From Raineyella antarctica (GTDB lineage: Bacteria; Actinomycetota; Actinomycetes; Propionibacteriales; Propionibacteriaceae): a stretch of DNA of 64,000 nucleotides. Where the stretch lies: the NCBI RefSeq assembly GCF_900092135.1, contig NZ_FMYF01000004.1:310001-374000 (forward strand), given 5' to 3'. This document shows positions 21,317-31,450 of this stretch, piece by piece (within the stretch, counting starts at the first letter, position 1; each line of letters opens with the position of its first letter). The notes under the pieces were generated by a model that made no database searches, was not told the DNA's origin, and was given only the letters and a program-made list of their open reading frames with translations. Made by a program: the position numbers and the translations under genes.

Positions 21317-22633
21317 ATGGACGCCGCCCCGGACCCGCATCGCTATGCCATCGTCGACCTGATCCGCCGCAAGCGCGACTGCGGCACCTGGACCCCCGAC
21401 GAGGCACGGTGGATCATCAACGCCTTCACCGCCGGGATCGTCGCCGACGAGCAGATGTCGGCGCTGGCGATGGCCGTGTTCTTCCGCGGCATGGCGCCGG
21501 CCGAGCTGGATGCCTGGACCGAGGCGATGATCGCGACGGGCTCCCGGCTGGACTACTCCGGGTTGGGCCGTCCGACGGCCGACAAGCACTCCACCGGAGG
21601 GGTGGGCGACAAGATCACCCTTCCGTTGACGCCGCTGGTTGCGGCCTGCGGGGTGGCGGTGCCCCAACTGTCGGGGCGCGGCCTCGGGCACACCGGAGGC
21701 ACCCTCGACAAGCTGGACTCCATCCCGGGGTGGCGGTCGGACCTGCCACCGGCCCGGGTGCGGGCCCAGCTGGAGGACGTCGGGGGCGTCATCGTCGCCG
21801 CCGGGCCGGACCTGGCGCCGGCCGACCGGAAGCTCTACGCGCTGCGCGACGTCACCGGCACCGTCGAGTCGATCCCACTGATCGCGTCCTCGATCATGTC
21901 CAAGAAGATCGCCGAGGGCACCGGCACGCTGGTCCTCGACGTCAAGGTCGGGTCCGGGGCGTTCATGAAGGACATCGACCGGGCGCGCACGCTGGCCGAG
22001 ACGATGGTGCGGCTCGGCACCCGGGCAGGCGTGCGGACCACCGCCCTGCTGACCGACATGGACACCCCGCTGGGACTGACGGCCGGCAACGCCCTGGAAG
22101 TGGGCGAGGCCCTCGAGGTACTTGCCGGGGGTGGCCCCGCCGATGTCGTGGACCTCACCCTCGCGCTGGCCCGGGAGATGCTGGCCGGCGCCGGGGTCGA
22201 TGCCGACCCGGCCGAGGTCCTCGCGTCCGGACGGGCGATGGATCGGTGGCGACGCCTGGTCCGCGCCCAGGGCGGGGACCCCGATGCCCCGCTGCCGGTC
22301 GCCCGCGAGCACGAGACCCTCACCGCAGAGTCGGACGGGGTGATCGGGGGCGTCGATGCCCTGGGCGTCGGACTGGCCGCCTGGCACCTGGGCGCCGGTC
22401 GCGCCCGCAAGGAGGACCAGGTCCAGGCCGGCGCCGGGATCCAGCTCCACGTCCGGCCCGGTGACCGGGTCCGGACCGGTCAGCGGCTCGTCACCCTGCA
22501 CACCGACACCCCCGAACGATTCGAGGCGGCCAGGCGTGCCCTGGCCGGGGCCGTGACGCTGCTGGGCCCCGAAGGCCACGTCGACGAGCGGCCCCTGGTG
22601 CTGGGCCGGGTCACCGCCGACGACATCCGGTGA
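21317..22633 (+). CDS. deoA: Thymidine phosphorylase
   Basis: 438 aa; phosphorolysis of thymidine to thymine and deoxyribose-1-phosphate in nucleoside salvage. The pyrimidine-nucleoside phosphorylase signature is seen: KHSTGGVGDKITLPL, SGRGLGHTGGTLDKLDSIPG and the phosphate-binding lysine region SKKIAEGTGTLVLDVKVGSGAF. The start at ATG 21317 (MDAAPDPHRYAIVDLIRRKR) matches the family; the open frame further upstream is antisense to the FAH gene and is ignored. It is divergent from that gene. Confidence 0.95.
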   Translation: MDAAPDPHRYAIVDLIRRKRDCGTWTPDEARWIINAFTAGIVADEQMSALAMAVFFRGMAPAELDAWTEAMIATGSRLDYSGLGRPTADKHSTGGVGDKITLPLTPLVAACGVAVPQLSGRGLGHTGGTLDKLDSIPGWRSDLPPARVRAQLEDVGGVIVAAGPDLAPADRKLYALRDVTGTVESIPLIASSIMSKKIAEGTGTLVLDVKVGSGAFMKDIDRARTLAETMVRLGTRAGVRTTALLTDMDTPLGLTAGNALEVGEALEVLAGGGPADVVDLTLALAREMLAGAGVDADPAEVLASGRAMDRWRRLVRAQGGDPDAPLPVAREHETLTAESDGVIGGVDALGVGLAAWHLGAGRARKEDQVQAGAGIQLHVRPGDRVRTGQRLVTLHTDTPERFEAARRALAGAVTLLGPEGHVDERPLVLGRVTADDIR

Positions 22634-22678
22634 GCCCCTGCGCGTGCTCGTCGGGCCCGTTTTCCTCGGCCGGTGTCC

Positions 22679-23920
22679 TCAGTCCCCGACATCGGGGACC
22701 CGGTCGTTCCACGGCTCGTCCCACGGGTCGAGCGGCTCTAGCGGCCGGCCCCAGGGCTCCTCGAGCAGCGGTCCCCCGTCCACCGGACCAGGTCCCCACA
22801 GGGGGTCGTCCCCGCCCGGCTCGGACCCCCACGGTGGGCAGTCCGCCGGGAACGGCGCCCTCGGCAGCGCCACCAGCGTGCTCGGCGCCCGGACCTCGCG
22901 CAGGTCGATCCCCTGGCCCGACTCCCGGATCACCGCCCCCAGCCGCCGGCTCACCGACCACGGGTGCCGGAGCTCGTCCAGCGACCACTCGACGACGTAC
23001 CAGCCCTCGCCCCGCAGCCGGCTCCGAGCACCGGCCTCCCAGGCCAGGCGGTCGCCGGCCCAGCCCCGCGGCACGCCGCCCTCCGCCACCGGGGCGTCGA
23101 GCACCATGCCCAGGATCCGCAGCGCCGGCCAGCTGAACGGCACCCGGACGGTCCCGTCCAGCCGCTCGATGCCGTCCTCCTCGATCCAGTCGATCCAGTC
23201 GATCCCGTCGGCCCCGATCGGGTAGACGAGGTCGAGCAGGGGGGTCGGCATCCCCATCCGCTGGAGCAGGACACGGCTGACCGTCTCCGCCGTCCCCGCG
23301 GACTGATGGGTGGCGGATCGCAGCACGGACCGGGCCATCGCCAGGCCGGCACAGCCACGCAAGTCGAGGATCACCTGCTCACACTCCTCCCTCAGGGCCG
23401 TCGGGTCCGCTGCCCTGCGCAGGGCGGCGTCGGCCGCGACGATCGCCGTCAGGTCCTCGTGCCAGCTGCTCCGGCGGGCGACGTCGACGATGGTGCGAGC
23501 GATCGAGGTGACCGGCATCCGGTCGACGGTGCAGACGTGCGCCGCCGGCAGGCGCGAGGAGATCACCTCGACGTCGGATGTTCCGCCCCCACCCGCGCCG
23601 GGACGTACGAGCGTCGCTCGCGCCGGCAGTGACCAGTCCCCGACCGCCAGCCCGTGCACGAGCGCGGCCGAGAGGCCCCCAACGGCGCCGGGGTGGCGCG
23701 TCCGGACCAGGCAGGCGCGCACCAGCTGCAGGTGTCGCTCCACTGGATCGGCGGGGAGCTCACGGGCATAGACGCCGTGGCACACCTTCACGATCTCGCC
23801 CTGGGCAACCGCACGGCGGATCGTGCTGCGGTCCCCGTCGGGACCGGTCAGGTCAGCGGTGGTGAACAGTTCTCGGGCCGGGATCACCAGCGTGGGCAAG
23901 GCACGTTGCAGGGTGCTCAT
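22679..23920 (-). CDS. AbiEi-like / DUF559-related protein
   Basis: 413 aa from ATG 23920 (an alternative ATG is 9 nt upstream). The N-terminal 90 residues look like the winged-helix domain of type IV antitoxins of the AbiEi group (FTTADL, then IVKVCHGVYA). The C-terminal part (GVPRGWAGDRLAWEAGARSR, then GWYVVEWSLDEL) resembles the DUF559/VSR-like nuclease fold, but the acidic catalytic residues are not obvious. No AbiEii toxin gene is adjacent, so toxin-antitoxin function is not supported. The last 50 residues are Pro/Gly/Trp/Asp-rich. The frame is open a further 84 codons upstream through the 9-bp repeat array at 23973-24066. Confidence 0.6.
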   Translation of the reverse strand: MSTLQRALPTLVIPARELFTTADLTGPDGDRSTIRRAVAQGEIVKVCHGVYARELPADPVERHLQLVRACLVRTRHPGAVGGLSAALVHGLAVGDWSLPARATLVRPGAGGGGTSDVEVISSRLPAAHVCTVDRMPVTSIARTIVDVARRSSWHEDLTAIVAADAALRRAADPTALREECEQVILDLRGCAGLAMARSVLRSATHQSAGTAETVSRVLLQRMGMPTPLLDLVYPIGADGIDWIDWIEEDGIERLDGTVRVPFSWPALRILGMVLDAPVAEGGVPRGWAGDRLAWEAGARSRLRGEGWYVVEWSLDELRHPWSVSRRLGAVIRESGQGIDLREVRAPSTLVALPRAPFPADCPPWGSEPGGDDPLWGPGPVDGGPLLEEPWGRPLEPLDPWDEPWNDRVPDVGD

Positions 23921-23972
23921 GCCACCCATCCCATCGGCTGGCCGAGCCTGGTTCAAGACCTGGCAGCCGACG

Positions 23973-24066
23973 GACAACACCGGTACGGCAAGGGACAACA
24001 CCCTCGGCTCCGGAGACAACACCGTGGCCTGGCGGGACAACACCCCGTCGCCGGCCGGACAACACC
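23973..24066. repeat. Five phased copies of GACAACACC upstream of AbiEi-like gene
   Basis: Exact 9-mers start at 23973, 23994, 24015, 24036 and 24058; the intervals are 21, 21, 21 and 22 bp, about two helical turns. Each is preceded by G or A. On the minus strand they read GGTGTTGTC and lie 53-146 bp upstream of the ATG at 23920. The sequence between copies is not conserved. The 22-bp step puts the outermost copy out of frame with the rest, so a purely protein-level repeat is unlikely. It looks like an operator or iteron-type binding array. Confidence 0.8.
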
Positions 24067-24114
24067 GAAGCCCCAACTGCGTGCAGCATTCAGCGCCAGC
24101 GTGCAGCGGGAGGC

Positions 24115-24804
24115 TCAGCGCTCGATCGCCGCGCGCCGGGCACGCCTCTCGCGGCGCCGCCTCAGCAGCCACCGGTCGATGAAGTTCGCCCTGCGAGCCA
24201 CGAAGTCACCGACCGTGAGCTGCCCCGAGACCTCGATCAGCGGCGCTCCAGCAACCGGGCGGTCCGGGACCTTCACGTGGACCCCGCCCACACCCCTGCG
24301 CAGCCGGTCGGTACGGACCGCCCAGCCCTCCGGCAGGATGAGTCGTACGTCGCCCATGCCGCCGGCGACGTCGATCTTCACCAGCCGCGCCTCGGCTCGG
24401 GCCTCCAGGCAGACGAGGATGACATCGCCGAGCCCCGTGCTGACCTGGAGGTAGGGCGGCAGCGACCACTCCCCCACCCGACGGTCGTCGTCGAAGCCCG
24501 CGGAGATGACCAACGGATCCTGCGGGCTCCACCCCGGCGGCTTCGACTCCCCGGGCACGACGACCTGGTCCAGTGGACGGTTGACGGCCGGCAGCGCGGC
24601 CACGTCCTCGGCCATCGACGGCAGGAACGGGGTCAGGTCGGCGACCAGCGGGTCCAGGTCCCCGAAGGTCCTGGCCGCGAGCGCCGCCCCGATCCGTTCC
24701 TCGCCCTCGGCCATCGTCAGGCGCCCGTCGCCCACGGCGTGCTGGAGCAGGGACACCACCTGGTCGCGCTCGGCGTCACCGGCGCGGAGCTCGCGCCTGT
24801 CCAT
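24115..24804 (-). CDS. DUF1707 domain protein
   Basis: 229 aa. The N-terminal DUF1707 (SHOCT-like) helix pair is clear: LRAGDAERDQVVSLLQHAVGDG then RLTMAEGEERIGAALAARTFGDL. The middle is Pro-rich and the C-terminal part is beta-rich (DVILVCLEARAEARLVKIDVAGG), ending in an Arg-rich tail. Function is unknown for the family, which is typical of actinobacteria and often membrane-linked; no membrane segment is seen here. Its ATG overlaps the cimA stop (TGATG), so it is translationally coupled to cimA. Confidence 0.85.
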   Translation of the reverse strand: MDRRELRAGDAERDQVVSLLQHAVGDGRLTMAEGEERIGAALAARTFGDLDPLVADLTPFLPSMAEDVAALPAVNRPLDQVVVPGESKPPGWSPQDPLVISAGFDDDRRVGEWSLPPYLQVSTGLGDVILVCLEARAEARLVKIDVAGGMGDVRLILPEGWAVRTDRLRRGVGGVHVKVPDRPVAGAPLIEVSGQLTVGDFVARRANFIDRWLLRRRRERRARRAAIER

Positions 24805-26456
24805 CAGGCCAGCGCGTCCACGGGCGAAGCTGCCCCGCGCGCGCCGACCGGTTCCACGGTGTTCTCCAGCAGATGGATCAGGCCGTAGCGGTACGCGTCG
24901 CAGAGCGCCTCCCAGGACGCCTCGATCACGTTCGTCCCGACCCCGACGGTGGTCCAGGTCCGCTCCCCGTTGGTGGTGTCGATCAGGACCCGCACCGATG
25001 CCTCGGTGCCGGACGACCCGTCGAGGATCCGAACCCGGTAGTCCGTCAGCTCGTAGCCGTCCACCGCGGGGTAGACCGGCGTCAGGGCCCGGCGCAGCGC
25101 CATGTCGAGCGCGTTGACCGGGCCGTTGCCCTCGCCGACGAAGTACTGCACCTGCCTCTGGGCGACCAGCTTGACGACCGCCTCGCTGACGATGTCGGCG
25201 TCGTTCTCGCCGTCCGCGAATGAGGTGGTGGTCCAGTGCTTGATCGTGAACACGTCCGGCAGCTGCCCGAGCTGGGCACGCATCAGCAGTTCGAAGGAGG
25301 CGTCGGCGGCGTCGAAGGTGTAGCCCTGCAGCTCCTTCTCCTTGACCCGGTCGGTGAGCTCGGCAGCCAGGGTGCGGTCGGACAGGTCGAAGCCGAGCTG
25401 CTCGCCCTTGATCTGGATGTTGGCCCGACCGGCCATGTCGGACACCAGCATCCGCATGTCGTTGCCGACCAGTGCCGGGTCGACGTGCTGGTAGAGGTTC
25501 GGATCGACCTTGATGGCCGAGGCGTGCAGTCCGGCCTTGTGGGCGAACGCCGAGGTGCCGATGTAGGCGCGGCGCGGTCCGGCGGGCACGTTGGTGATCT
25601 CGGCGATCGCCTGGGCCGTACGGGTCGCCTCGGCCAGGTTGCCCTCAGGCAGCACCTTCCAGCCGTACTTCAGCTCCAGGTTGGCGACCACGCTGATGAT
25701 GTCGGCGTTGCCGGTCCGCTCGCCGTACCCGTTGACGCAGCCCTGGACGTGCATCGCACCGGCCTCGACCGCGGCGAGGGTGTTCGCGACGGCGCAGCCG
25801 GAGTCGTTGTGGCAGTGGATGCCGATCGGGGCGCCCAGCTCGACGGCGGCACTGACCACCTCGCCCATCCAGCTGGGCAGCATGCCGCCGTTGGTGTCGC
25901 ACAGGACGACCGCCTCGGCGCCGGCCTCCGCCGCCGTCCGGACGACCTCCAGGGCGTACGCACCGTCGAGGCGATAGCCGTCGAAGAAGTGCTCCGCATC
26001 GATGATCACCCGCATCCCCTCGGACCGCAGGTGGCTGACCGAGTCGCGCAGCATCGCCAGGTTCTCCTCCAGCGTGGTGTGCAGCGCGTTCGCGACGTGC
26101 CCGACGTGGCTCTTGGCGACCAGCGTCGCCACGCGCGCACCGGAGTCGCGCAGGGCGGCGATGAGCGGATCGTCCGCGGCCCGGCCGCCGACCCGGCGGG
26201 TCATGCCGAAGGCGACCAGCTCGGCGTTGCGCAGCTCGAGCTCACCACTCGTGGCGCGCCGGAAGAACTCGGAGTCCTTCGGGTTGGAGCCCGGCCATCC
26301 CCCCTCGATGAATCCCACGCCGAACTCGTCCAGGTACGCGGCGATACGGAGCTTGTCGTTGACCGACAGCTGCATGCCCTCCTGCTGCGAACCGTCACGG
26401 AGTGTGACGTCGTACACCTGGAAGGTCTGGGGTGCGGTCGGAAGAGTAGGAGCCAT
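24804..26456 (-). CDS. cimA: (R)-citramalate synthase
   Basis: 550 aa. Condenses pyruvate and acetyl-CoA to citramalate, giving a threonine-independent entry to isoleucine; LeuCD and LeuB then convert it to 2-oxobutyrate. Visible: [15 protein letters not shown] with the metal/substrate residues, the HCHND metal-binding motif, [11 protein letters not shown], and a C-terminal regulatory LeuA-dimer domain from about residue 410. A 2-isopropylmalate synthase lacks the TLRDGSQQ form, so CimA is preferred, though specificity is not proven by sequence. It is preceded by an attenuator leader (26503-26633) encoding Leu-Ile-Ile. GAGGA ribosome site. Confidence 0.9.
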   Translation of the reverse strand: MAPTLPTAPQTFQVYDVTLRDGSQQEGMQLSVNDKLRIAAYLDEFGVGFIEGGWPGSNPKDSEFFRRATSGELELRNAELVAFGMTRRVGGRAADDPLIAALRDSGARVATLVAKSHVGHVANALHTTLEENLAMLRDSVSHLRSEGMRVIIDAEHFFDGYRLDGAYALEVVRTAAEAGAEAVVLCDTNGGMLPSWMGEVVSAAVELGAPIGIHCHNDSGCAVANTLAAVEAGAMHVQGCVNGYGERTGNADIISVVANLELKYGWKVLPEGNLAEATRTAQAIAEITNVPAGPRRAYIGTSAFAHKAGLHASAIKVDPNLYQHVDPALVGNDMRMLVSDMAGRANIQIKGEQLGFDLSDRTLAAELTDRVKEKELQGYTFDAADASFELLMRAQLGQLPDVFTIKHWTTTSFADGENDADIVSEAVVKLVAQRQVQYFVGEGNGPVNALDMALRRALTPVYPAVDGYELTDYRVRILDGSSGTEASVRVLIDTTNGERTWTTVGVGTNVIEASWEALCDAYRYGLIHLLENTVEPVGARGAASPVDALA

Positions 26457-26502
26457 GGTGCGCGGTCCTCTGGTCGGGTGCGGTGATCGTGTCGTGCATC
26501 GG

Positions 26503-26536
26503 CAACAAAAAACCTCCTGCGTGAGGACAGGAGGTT
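26503..26536 (-). terminator. Attenuator terminator upstream of cimA
   Basis: On the minus strand a 9-bp stem (AACCTCCTG / CAGGAGGTT, 26511-26519 with 26528-26536) and an 8-nt loop are followed by TTTTTTGTTG, 47 bp before the cimA ATG. A second 9-bp hairpin (26537-26545 with 26563-26571) abuts it; its leader-side arm covers the last three codons of the leader peptide. The placement between leader peptide and cimA marks it as a transcription attenuator. Confidence 0.85.
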
Positions 26537-26559
26537 GAGCGCGCCGATGCCCCGAGGGC

Positions 26560-26598
26560 TCAGGCGCGCTCGCGGATAATCAGCGTGCGATACGACAC
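26560..26598 (-). CDS. cimA leader peptide (12 aa, Leu-Ile-Ile)
   Basis: A 13-codon ORF, GTG to TGA, encoding MSYRTLIIRERA. Three consecutive branched-chain codons (CTG ATT ATC) sit just before a segment that can pair with the sequence next to the terminator. There is no Shine-Dalgarno, but the GTG lies exactly 7 nt after a -10-like hexamer, so the peptide would be read from a leaderless transcript. Ribosome stalling when Leu/Ile-tRNA is short would then favour readthrough into cimA. Inferred from layout; not annotated by any homology. Confidence 0.75.
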   Translation of the reverse strand: MSYRTLIIRERA

Positions 26599-26604
26599 AG
26601 GGTG

Positions 26605-26633
26605 ATTGTTGCCCAATGAGTCCGCTCTGGCCA
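26605..26633 (-). promoter_or_regulatory. Candidate promoter of the cimA leader
   Basis: TGGCCA (26628-26633) as -35, a 17-nt spacer, and AACAAT (26605-26610) as -10. The expected +1 at 26598 is the G of the leader-peptide GTG. The hexamers are imperfect, but the geometry is identical to that of the ilvB leader promoter at 33359-33387. Confidence 0.5.
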
Positions 26634-26675
26634 CCCCCCTGCCCACCCAGTGAGACGGTTTTGGCGGAACGTGAC

Positions 26676-26707
26676 GCGGGGCGGCCCCTCAGGAGGGACC
26701 GCCCCGC
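26676..26707 (-). terminator. Hairpin after ilvE
   Basis: A 15-bp GC-rich inverted repeat with one mismatch (26676-26690 with 26693-26707) starts 27 bp past the ilvE stop. There is no U-run. It separates ilvE from the cimA leader promoter on the same strand. Confidence 0.65.
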
Positions 26708-26733
26708 CGCCGGCCACCGTGCGACCGGACCGG

Positions 26734-27822
26734 TCAGCAGACCTTGTGCATCCAGCCGTGGGTGTCCTCGATCCGGCCGTACTGGATATCGAGCAACGTC
26801 TTGCGGATCTCCATCGAGTGCGGACCGGAGGTGCCGTCGCCGACGACGTATTCCTCGTCGCCGTCCTTGAACGCCCGCACGGAGGCCACGACGGCGGCGG
26901 TGCCGCAGGCGAAGGCCTCGACGATCTCACCGGAGCGGATCCGGGCCAGCATGTCGTCGACCTCGATGCGCTCCTCGACCGGCTCCAGTCCCTTGTCGCG
27001 TGCCAGTTCCAGGATGGAGCGGCGGGTGACGCCGGGCAGGATCGATCCGGACAGCGCCGGGGTGTGCAACTGTCCGTCACCGGTCACGAAGAAGCAGTTC
27101 ATCCCACCGAACTCCTCCACGTAGCGGAACTCCGCGGCGTCGAGGAACAGCACCTGCGGGCAGCCGTGGGCGTACGCCTCCTCCTGGCCGGCGAGGCTGG
27201 CGGCGTAGTTGCCGCCGCACTTGGCCGAGCCGGTCCCGCCGGCGGCGGCACGGGTGAAGCGACGGGAGACCCAGAAGTCGACCGGCTCGACGCCGGACGA
27301 GAAGTACGGGCCGGACGGAGAGGCGATGCAGTAGTAGCGCGCCGTGTGCGCCGCCCGTACGCCGAGGAAGTCCTCGTGGGCGATGGTGAACGGGCGGATG
27401 TAGAGGCTGTCCTCCCCTCCCCCGGTCGGCACCCAAGCGGCGTCCGCCTTCACCACGGCCTCGATCGAGGCGATGAAGTCCTCCACCGGAAGCGGCGGCA
27501 GGGCCAACCGTTCGGCCGAGTCGATCATCCGCTGGGCGTTCGCCTCGGGGCGGAACAGCCAGACGGAGTCGTCGGCGTGGCGGTACGCCTTCAGGCCCTC
27601 GAAGACCTCCTGCGCGTAGTGGAACACGGCCGAGGCGGGGGCGAACTGCTCGACGCCGTACGGTACGACCTTCGCGTCACTCCAACCACCCTCGACCGTC
27701 CACGTGGCCACGGCCATGTGGTCCGTGAAGTGCTGACCGAATCCGGGGGCGGCGAGTACGACCGCTCGCTCCTCGGCCGATGCCGGGGAGGGATGGGGGT
27801 GCACGTCGAACGAAAGACTCAT
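26734..27822 (-). CDS. ilvE: Branched-chain amino acid aminotransferase
   Basis: PLP enzyme (fold type IV) that makes Leu, Ile and Val from their 2-oxo acids with glutamate as donor. The 362-aa protein has FHYAQEVFEGLKAYR near residue 67, YIRPFTIAHEDFLGV, the PLP-lysine region TGSAKCGGNYAASL, and EEFGGMNCFFV. I start at ATG 27822 (MSLSFDVHPHP); the much longer open frame upstream is antisense to leuB. No strong ribosome site is visible. It is divergent from leuB across 174 bp. Confidence 0.96.
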   Translation of the reverse strand: MSLSFDVHPHPSPASAEERAVVLAAPGFGQHFTDHMAVATWTVEGGWSDAKVVPYGVEQFAPASAVFHYAQEVFEGLKAYRHADDSVWLFRPEANAQRMIDSAERLALPPLPVEDFIASIEAVVKADAAWVPTGGGEDSLYIRPFTIAHEDFLGVRAAHTARYYCIASPSGPYFSSGVEPVDFWVSRRFTRAAAGGTGSAKCGGNYAASLAGQEEAYAHGCPQVLFLDAAEFRYVEEFGGMNCFFVTGDGQLHTPALSGSILPGVTRRSILELARDKGLEPVEERIEVDDMLARIRSGEIVEAFACGTAAVVASVRAFKDGDEEYVVGDGTSGPHSMEIRKTLLDIQYGRIEDTHGWMHKVC

Positions 27823-27996
27823 GGGGAGAAATCTAGTCCCCCCTCCCGCCCTGACCCCAGCAGGGAAGACGGGTGAGACATCCCGGATCGTCGGCGGTGC
27901 CGTTGTCCCGTGCACCGGCAGGGCCCGCGTGCCGCTCACCGGCAGTGCTGGTGAGATCGGGCACCGCCGGGGCCCCGTCGCCGATAACCTGACCGC

Positions 27997-29067
27997 GTGT
28001 CTACTCAGAACTCTGCTGATCGCCCGTCCATCGCCGTGATCGCCGGCGACGGTATCGGCCCCGAGGTCGTGGCCGAGGGTCTCAAGGTCCTCGACGCCGT
28101 TGCCGGACCGGACGCCTTCGACAAGGTCACCTATGACCTCGGCGCCGAACGCTGGCTGCGCACCGGTGAGGTGCTCCCCGAGTCCGAGATGGAGTCGCTG
28201 GCCCAGCACGACGCCATCCTCCTCGGCGCCGTCGGTGCCGCCCCCGGCGACACCCGCATCCCCTCCGGCATCCTGGAGCGCGGCCTGCTGCTCAAGCTGC
28301 GCTTCGCCTTCGACCACTACGTCAACCTGCGCCCCTCCAAGCTCTATCCGGGCGTGCCCACCCCGCTGGCCCCGCACGTGACCGAGGGCAAGCTGGTGGA
28401 CTTCGTCGTGGTCCGTGAGGGCACCGAGGGCCTGTACGCCGGCAACGGCGGCAAGCTCCGCACCGGCACGGTGCACGAGGTCGCGACCGAGGTCTCGGTC
28501 AACACCGCGTACGGTGTCGAGCGCGTCGTCCGCTTCGCCTTCGAGCACGCCACCACCCGCCGCAACAAGGTGACGCTTGTGCACAAGCACAACGTGCTGG
28601 TCAACGCCGGCGGCCTGTGGCGTCGCGTCTTCGAGTCCGTCGCGGCCGAGTACCCGCAGGTCGAGACCGACTACCTGCACATCGATGCCGCCACCATCTT
28701 CATGGCGACCGACCCGGCCCGCTTCGACGTGCTGGTCACCGACAACCTGTTCGGCGACATCATCACCGACCTCGCCGGTGCCGTCACCGGTGGTATCGGC
28801 CTGGCCGCCTCCGGCAACCTCAACCCGTCCGGCGCCTACCCGTCGATGTTCGAGCCGGTCCACGGCTCGGCCCCCGACATCGCCGGGCAGCAGAAGGCCG
28901 ACCCGACCGCCGCCATCCTGTCGGTCGCGATGATGCTCGACCACCTCGGCCGCCCCGACGAGGCCGCGAAGATCGTGGCCGCCGTCAACGCCGACATCGC
29001 CGAGCGCGGCAACAAGGTCCGCACCACGACCGAGATCGGCGACGCCATCGTCGCCAAGGTCTCCTGA
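27997..29067 (+). CDS. leuB: 3-isopropylmalate dehydrogenase
   Basis: NAD-dependent oxidative decarboxylation of 3-isopropylmalate in leucine synthesis (also beta-methylmalate in the citramalate route). 356 aa with [17 protein letters not shown] at the N-terminus, [36 protein letters not shown], and the dehydrogenase signature [20 protein letters not shown]. The GTG at 27997 has no Shine-Dalgarno, but TAACCT at 27985-27990 places +1 at the GTG, so a leaderless transcript is plausible. A methyltransferase gene follows after 22 nt. Confidence 0.97.
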   Translation: MSTQNSADRPSIAVIAGDGIGPEVVAEGLKVLDAVAGPDAFDKVTYDLGAERWLRTGEVLPESEMESLAQHDAILLGAVGAAPGDTRIPSGILERGLLLKLRFAFDHYVNLRPSKLYPGVPTPLAPHVTEGKLVDFVVVREGTEGLYAGNGGKLRTGTVHEVATEVSVNTAYGVERVVRFAFEHATTRRNKVTLVHKHNVLVNAGGLWRRVFESVAAEYPQVETDYLHIDAATIFMATDPARFDVLVTDNLFGDIITDLAGAVTGGIGLAASGNLNPSGAYPSMFEPVHGSAPDIAGQQKADPTAAILSVAMMLDHLGRPDEAAKIVAAVNADIAERGNKVRTTTEIGDAIVAKVS

Positions 29068-29089
29068 CCCCCTCCGGGCGCGTCGGCCC

Positions 29090-29665
29090 GTGCCAGTCCT
29101 GAGTTCCCCGTGGGACACCCCCGACCTCGTCGGGGCTGCCCTCAGCGCATCCCTGCGGATCGGGTACCTGGAGTCGACGCGCTCGGAGACCGGCCGGTTC
29201 CTGGCCACCCTGGCGGCCTCCCGCCAAGGGGTCATCGCCGACCTCGGCACCGGCTGCGGGGTCGGCACCGCCTGGCTCCGCACCGGCGCCCCCGCCTCGA
29301 CGCGGGTCGTCACGGTCGAACGCGACCCCGCCCTCGCCGCGAAGGCGACCCGCCTCTTCGCGGGCACCGGCGTGGAGGTCCTCCCCGGCGACTGGTCCAC
29401 GATGGGCTGGTCCGCCCATGGCATCACGTCCCTGTCGCTGGTCACCATCGACATCGGTACAGCCGGCGGTTCCCGCGAACGGCTGGTCGACCTGCTGGCC
29501 CCCGGGGGTCTCCTCGTCCTGGACGACGTGCACGGGCACCGCAATTTCGCCGATGACCGGCTCGACACCATGGCACTGCAGGCCTGGATGCACGAGAGCC
29601 GGCTGCTCTGCACCGAGGTGTACCTGGCCCCCGACGCCTGCGTCCTGCTCTGCGCCCGGCGCTGA
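29090..29665 (+). CDS. Class I SAM-dependent methyltransferase-like protein
   Basis: 191 aa from GTG 29090. The Rossmann motif ADLGTGCGVGTAWL near residue 50 and VVTVERDPALAAKATRLF as motif II are clear, with LVDLLAPGGLLVLDDVHG later. The length and DDVHG motif recall O-methyltransferases of small substrates, but the acceptor is unknown. It lies 22 nt after leuB, so may be cotranscribed, and ends at the perfect hairpin 29694-29734. Confidence 0.75.
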   Translation: MPVLSSPWDTPDLVGAALSASLRIGYLESTRSETGRFLATLAASRQGVIADLGTGCGVGTAWLRTGAPASTRVVTVERDPALAAKATRLFAGTGVEVLPGDWSTMGWSAHGITSLSLVTIDIGTAGGSRERLVDLLAPGGLLVLDDVHGHRNFADDRLDTMALQAWMHESRLLCTEVYLAPDACVLLCARR

Positions 29666-29693
29666 CACCGCTCCCCCTACACGGACAACACCC

Positions 29694-29734
29694 GAGGGCC
29701 CGGGTCCCATCGTGAAGATGGGACCCGGGCCCTC
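29694..29734. terminator. Bidirectional hairpin between methyltransferase and ilvC
   Basis: A perfect 17-bp stem (29694-29710 with 29718-29734) and a 7-nt loop lie between convergent genes. No U-run, like the hairpin at 1465-1509. Confidence 0.85.
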
Positions 29735-29795
29735 GTGCTGTTCCGGCCGGGCCCGATGGCCCGGTAGGGGTGGTCGTACGTGACGACCCGGTGGG

Positions 29796-31446
<1,651 letters not shown>

Positions 31447-31450
<4 letters not shown>

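Noticed and set aside
23973-24066. A small CRISPR array
   Set aside because: Repeats are only 9 bp and spacers 12-13 bp, with no cas genes.
24804-26456. Annotation as 2-isopropylmalate synthase (leuA)
   Set aside because: The N-terminal motif and regulatory domain layout fit citramalate synthase better, and the leader peptide has Ile codons as well as Leu.
29682-29691. A further GACAACACC copy near the methyltransferase gene
   Set aside because: Single copy with no phasing; chance occurrence is likely.
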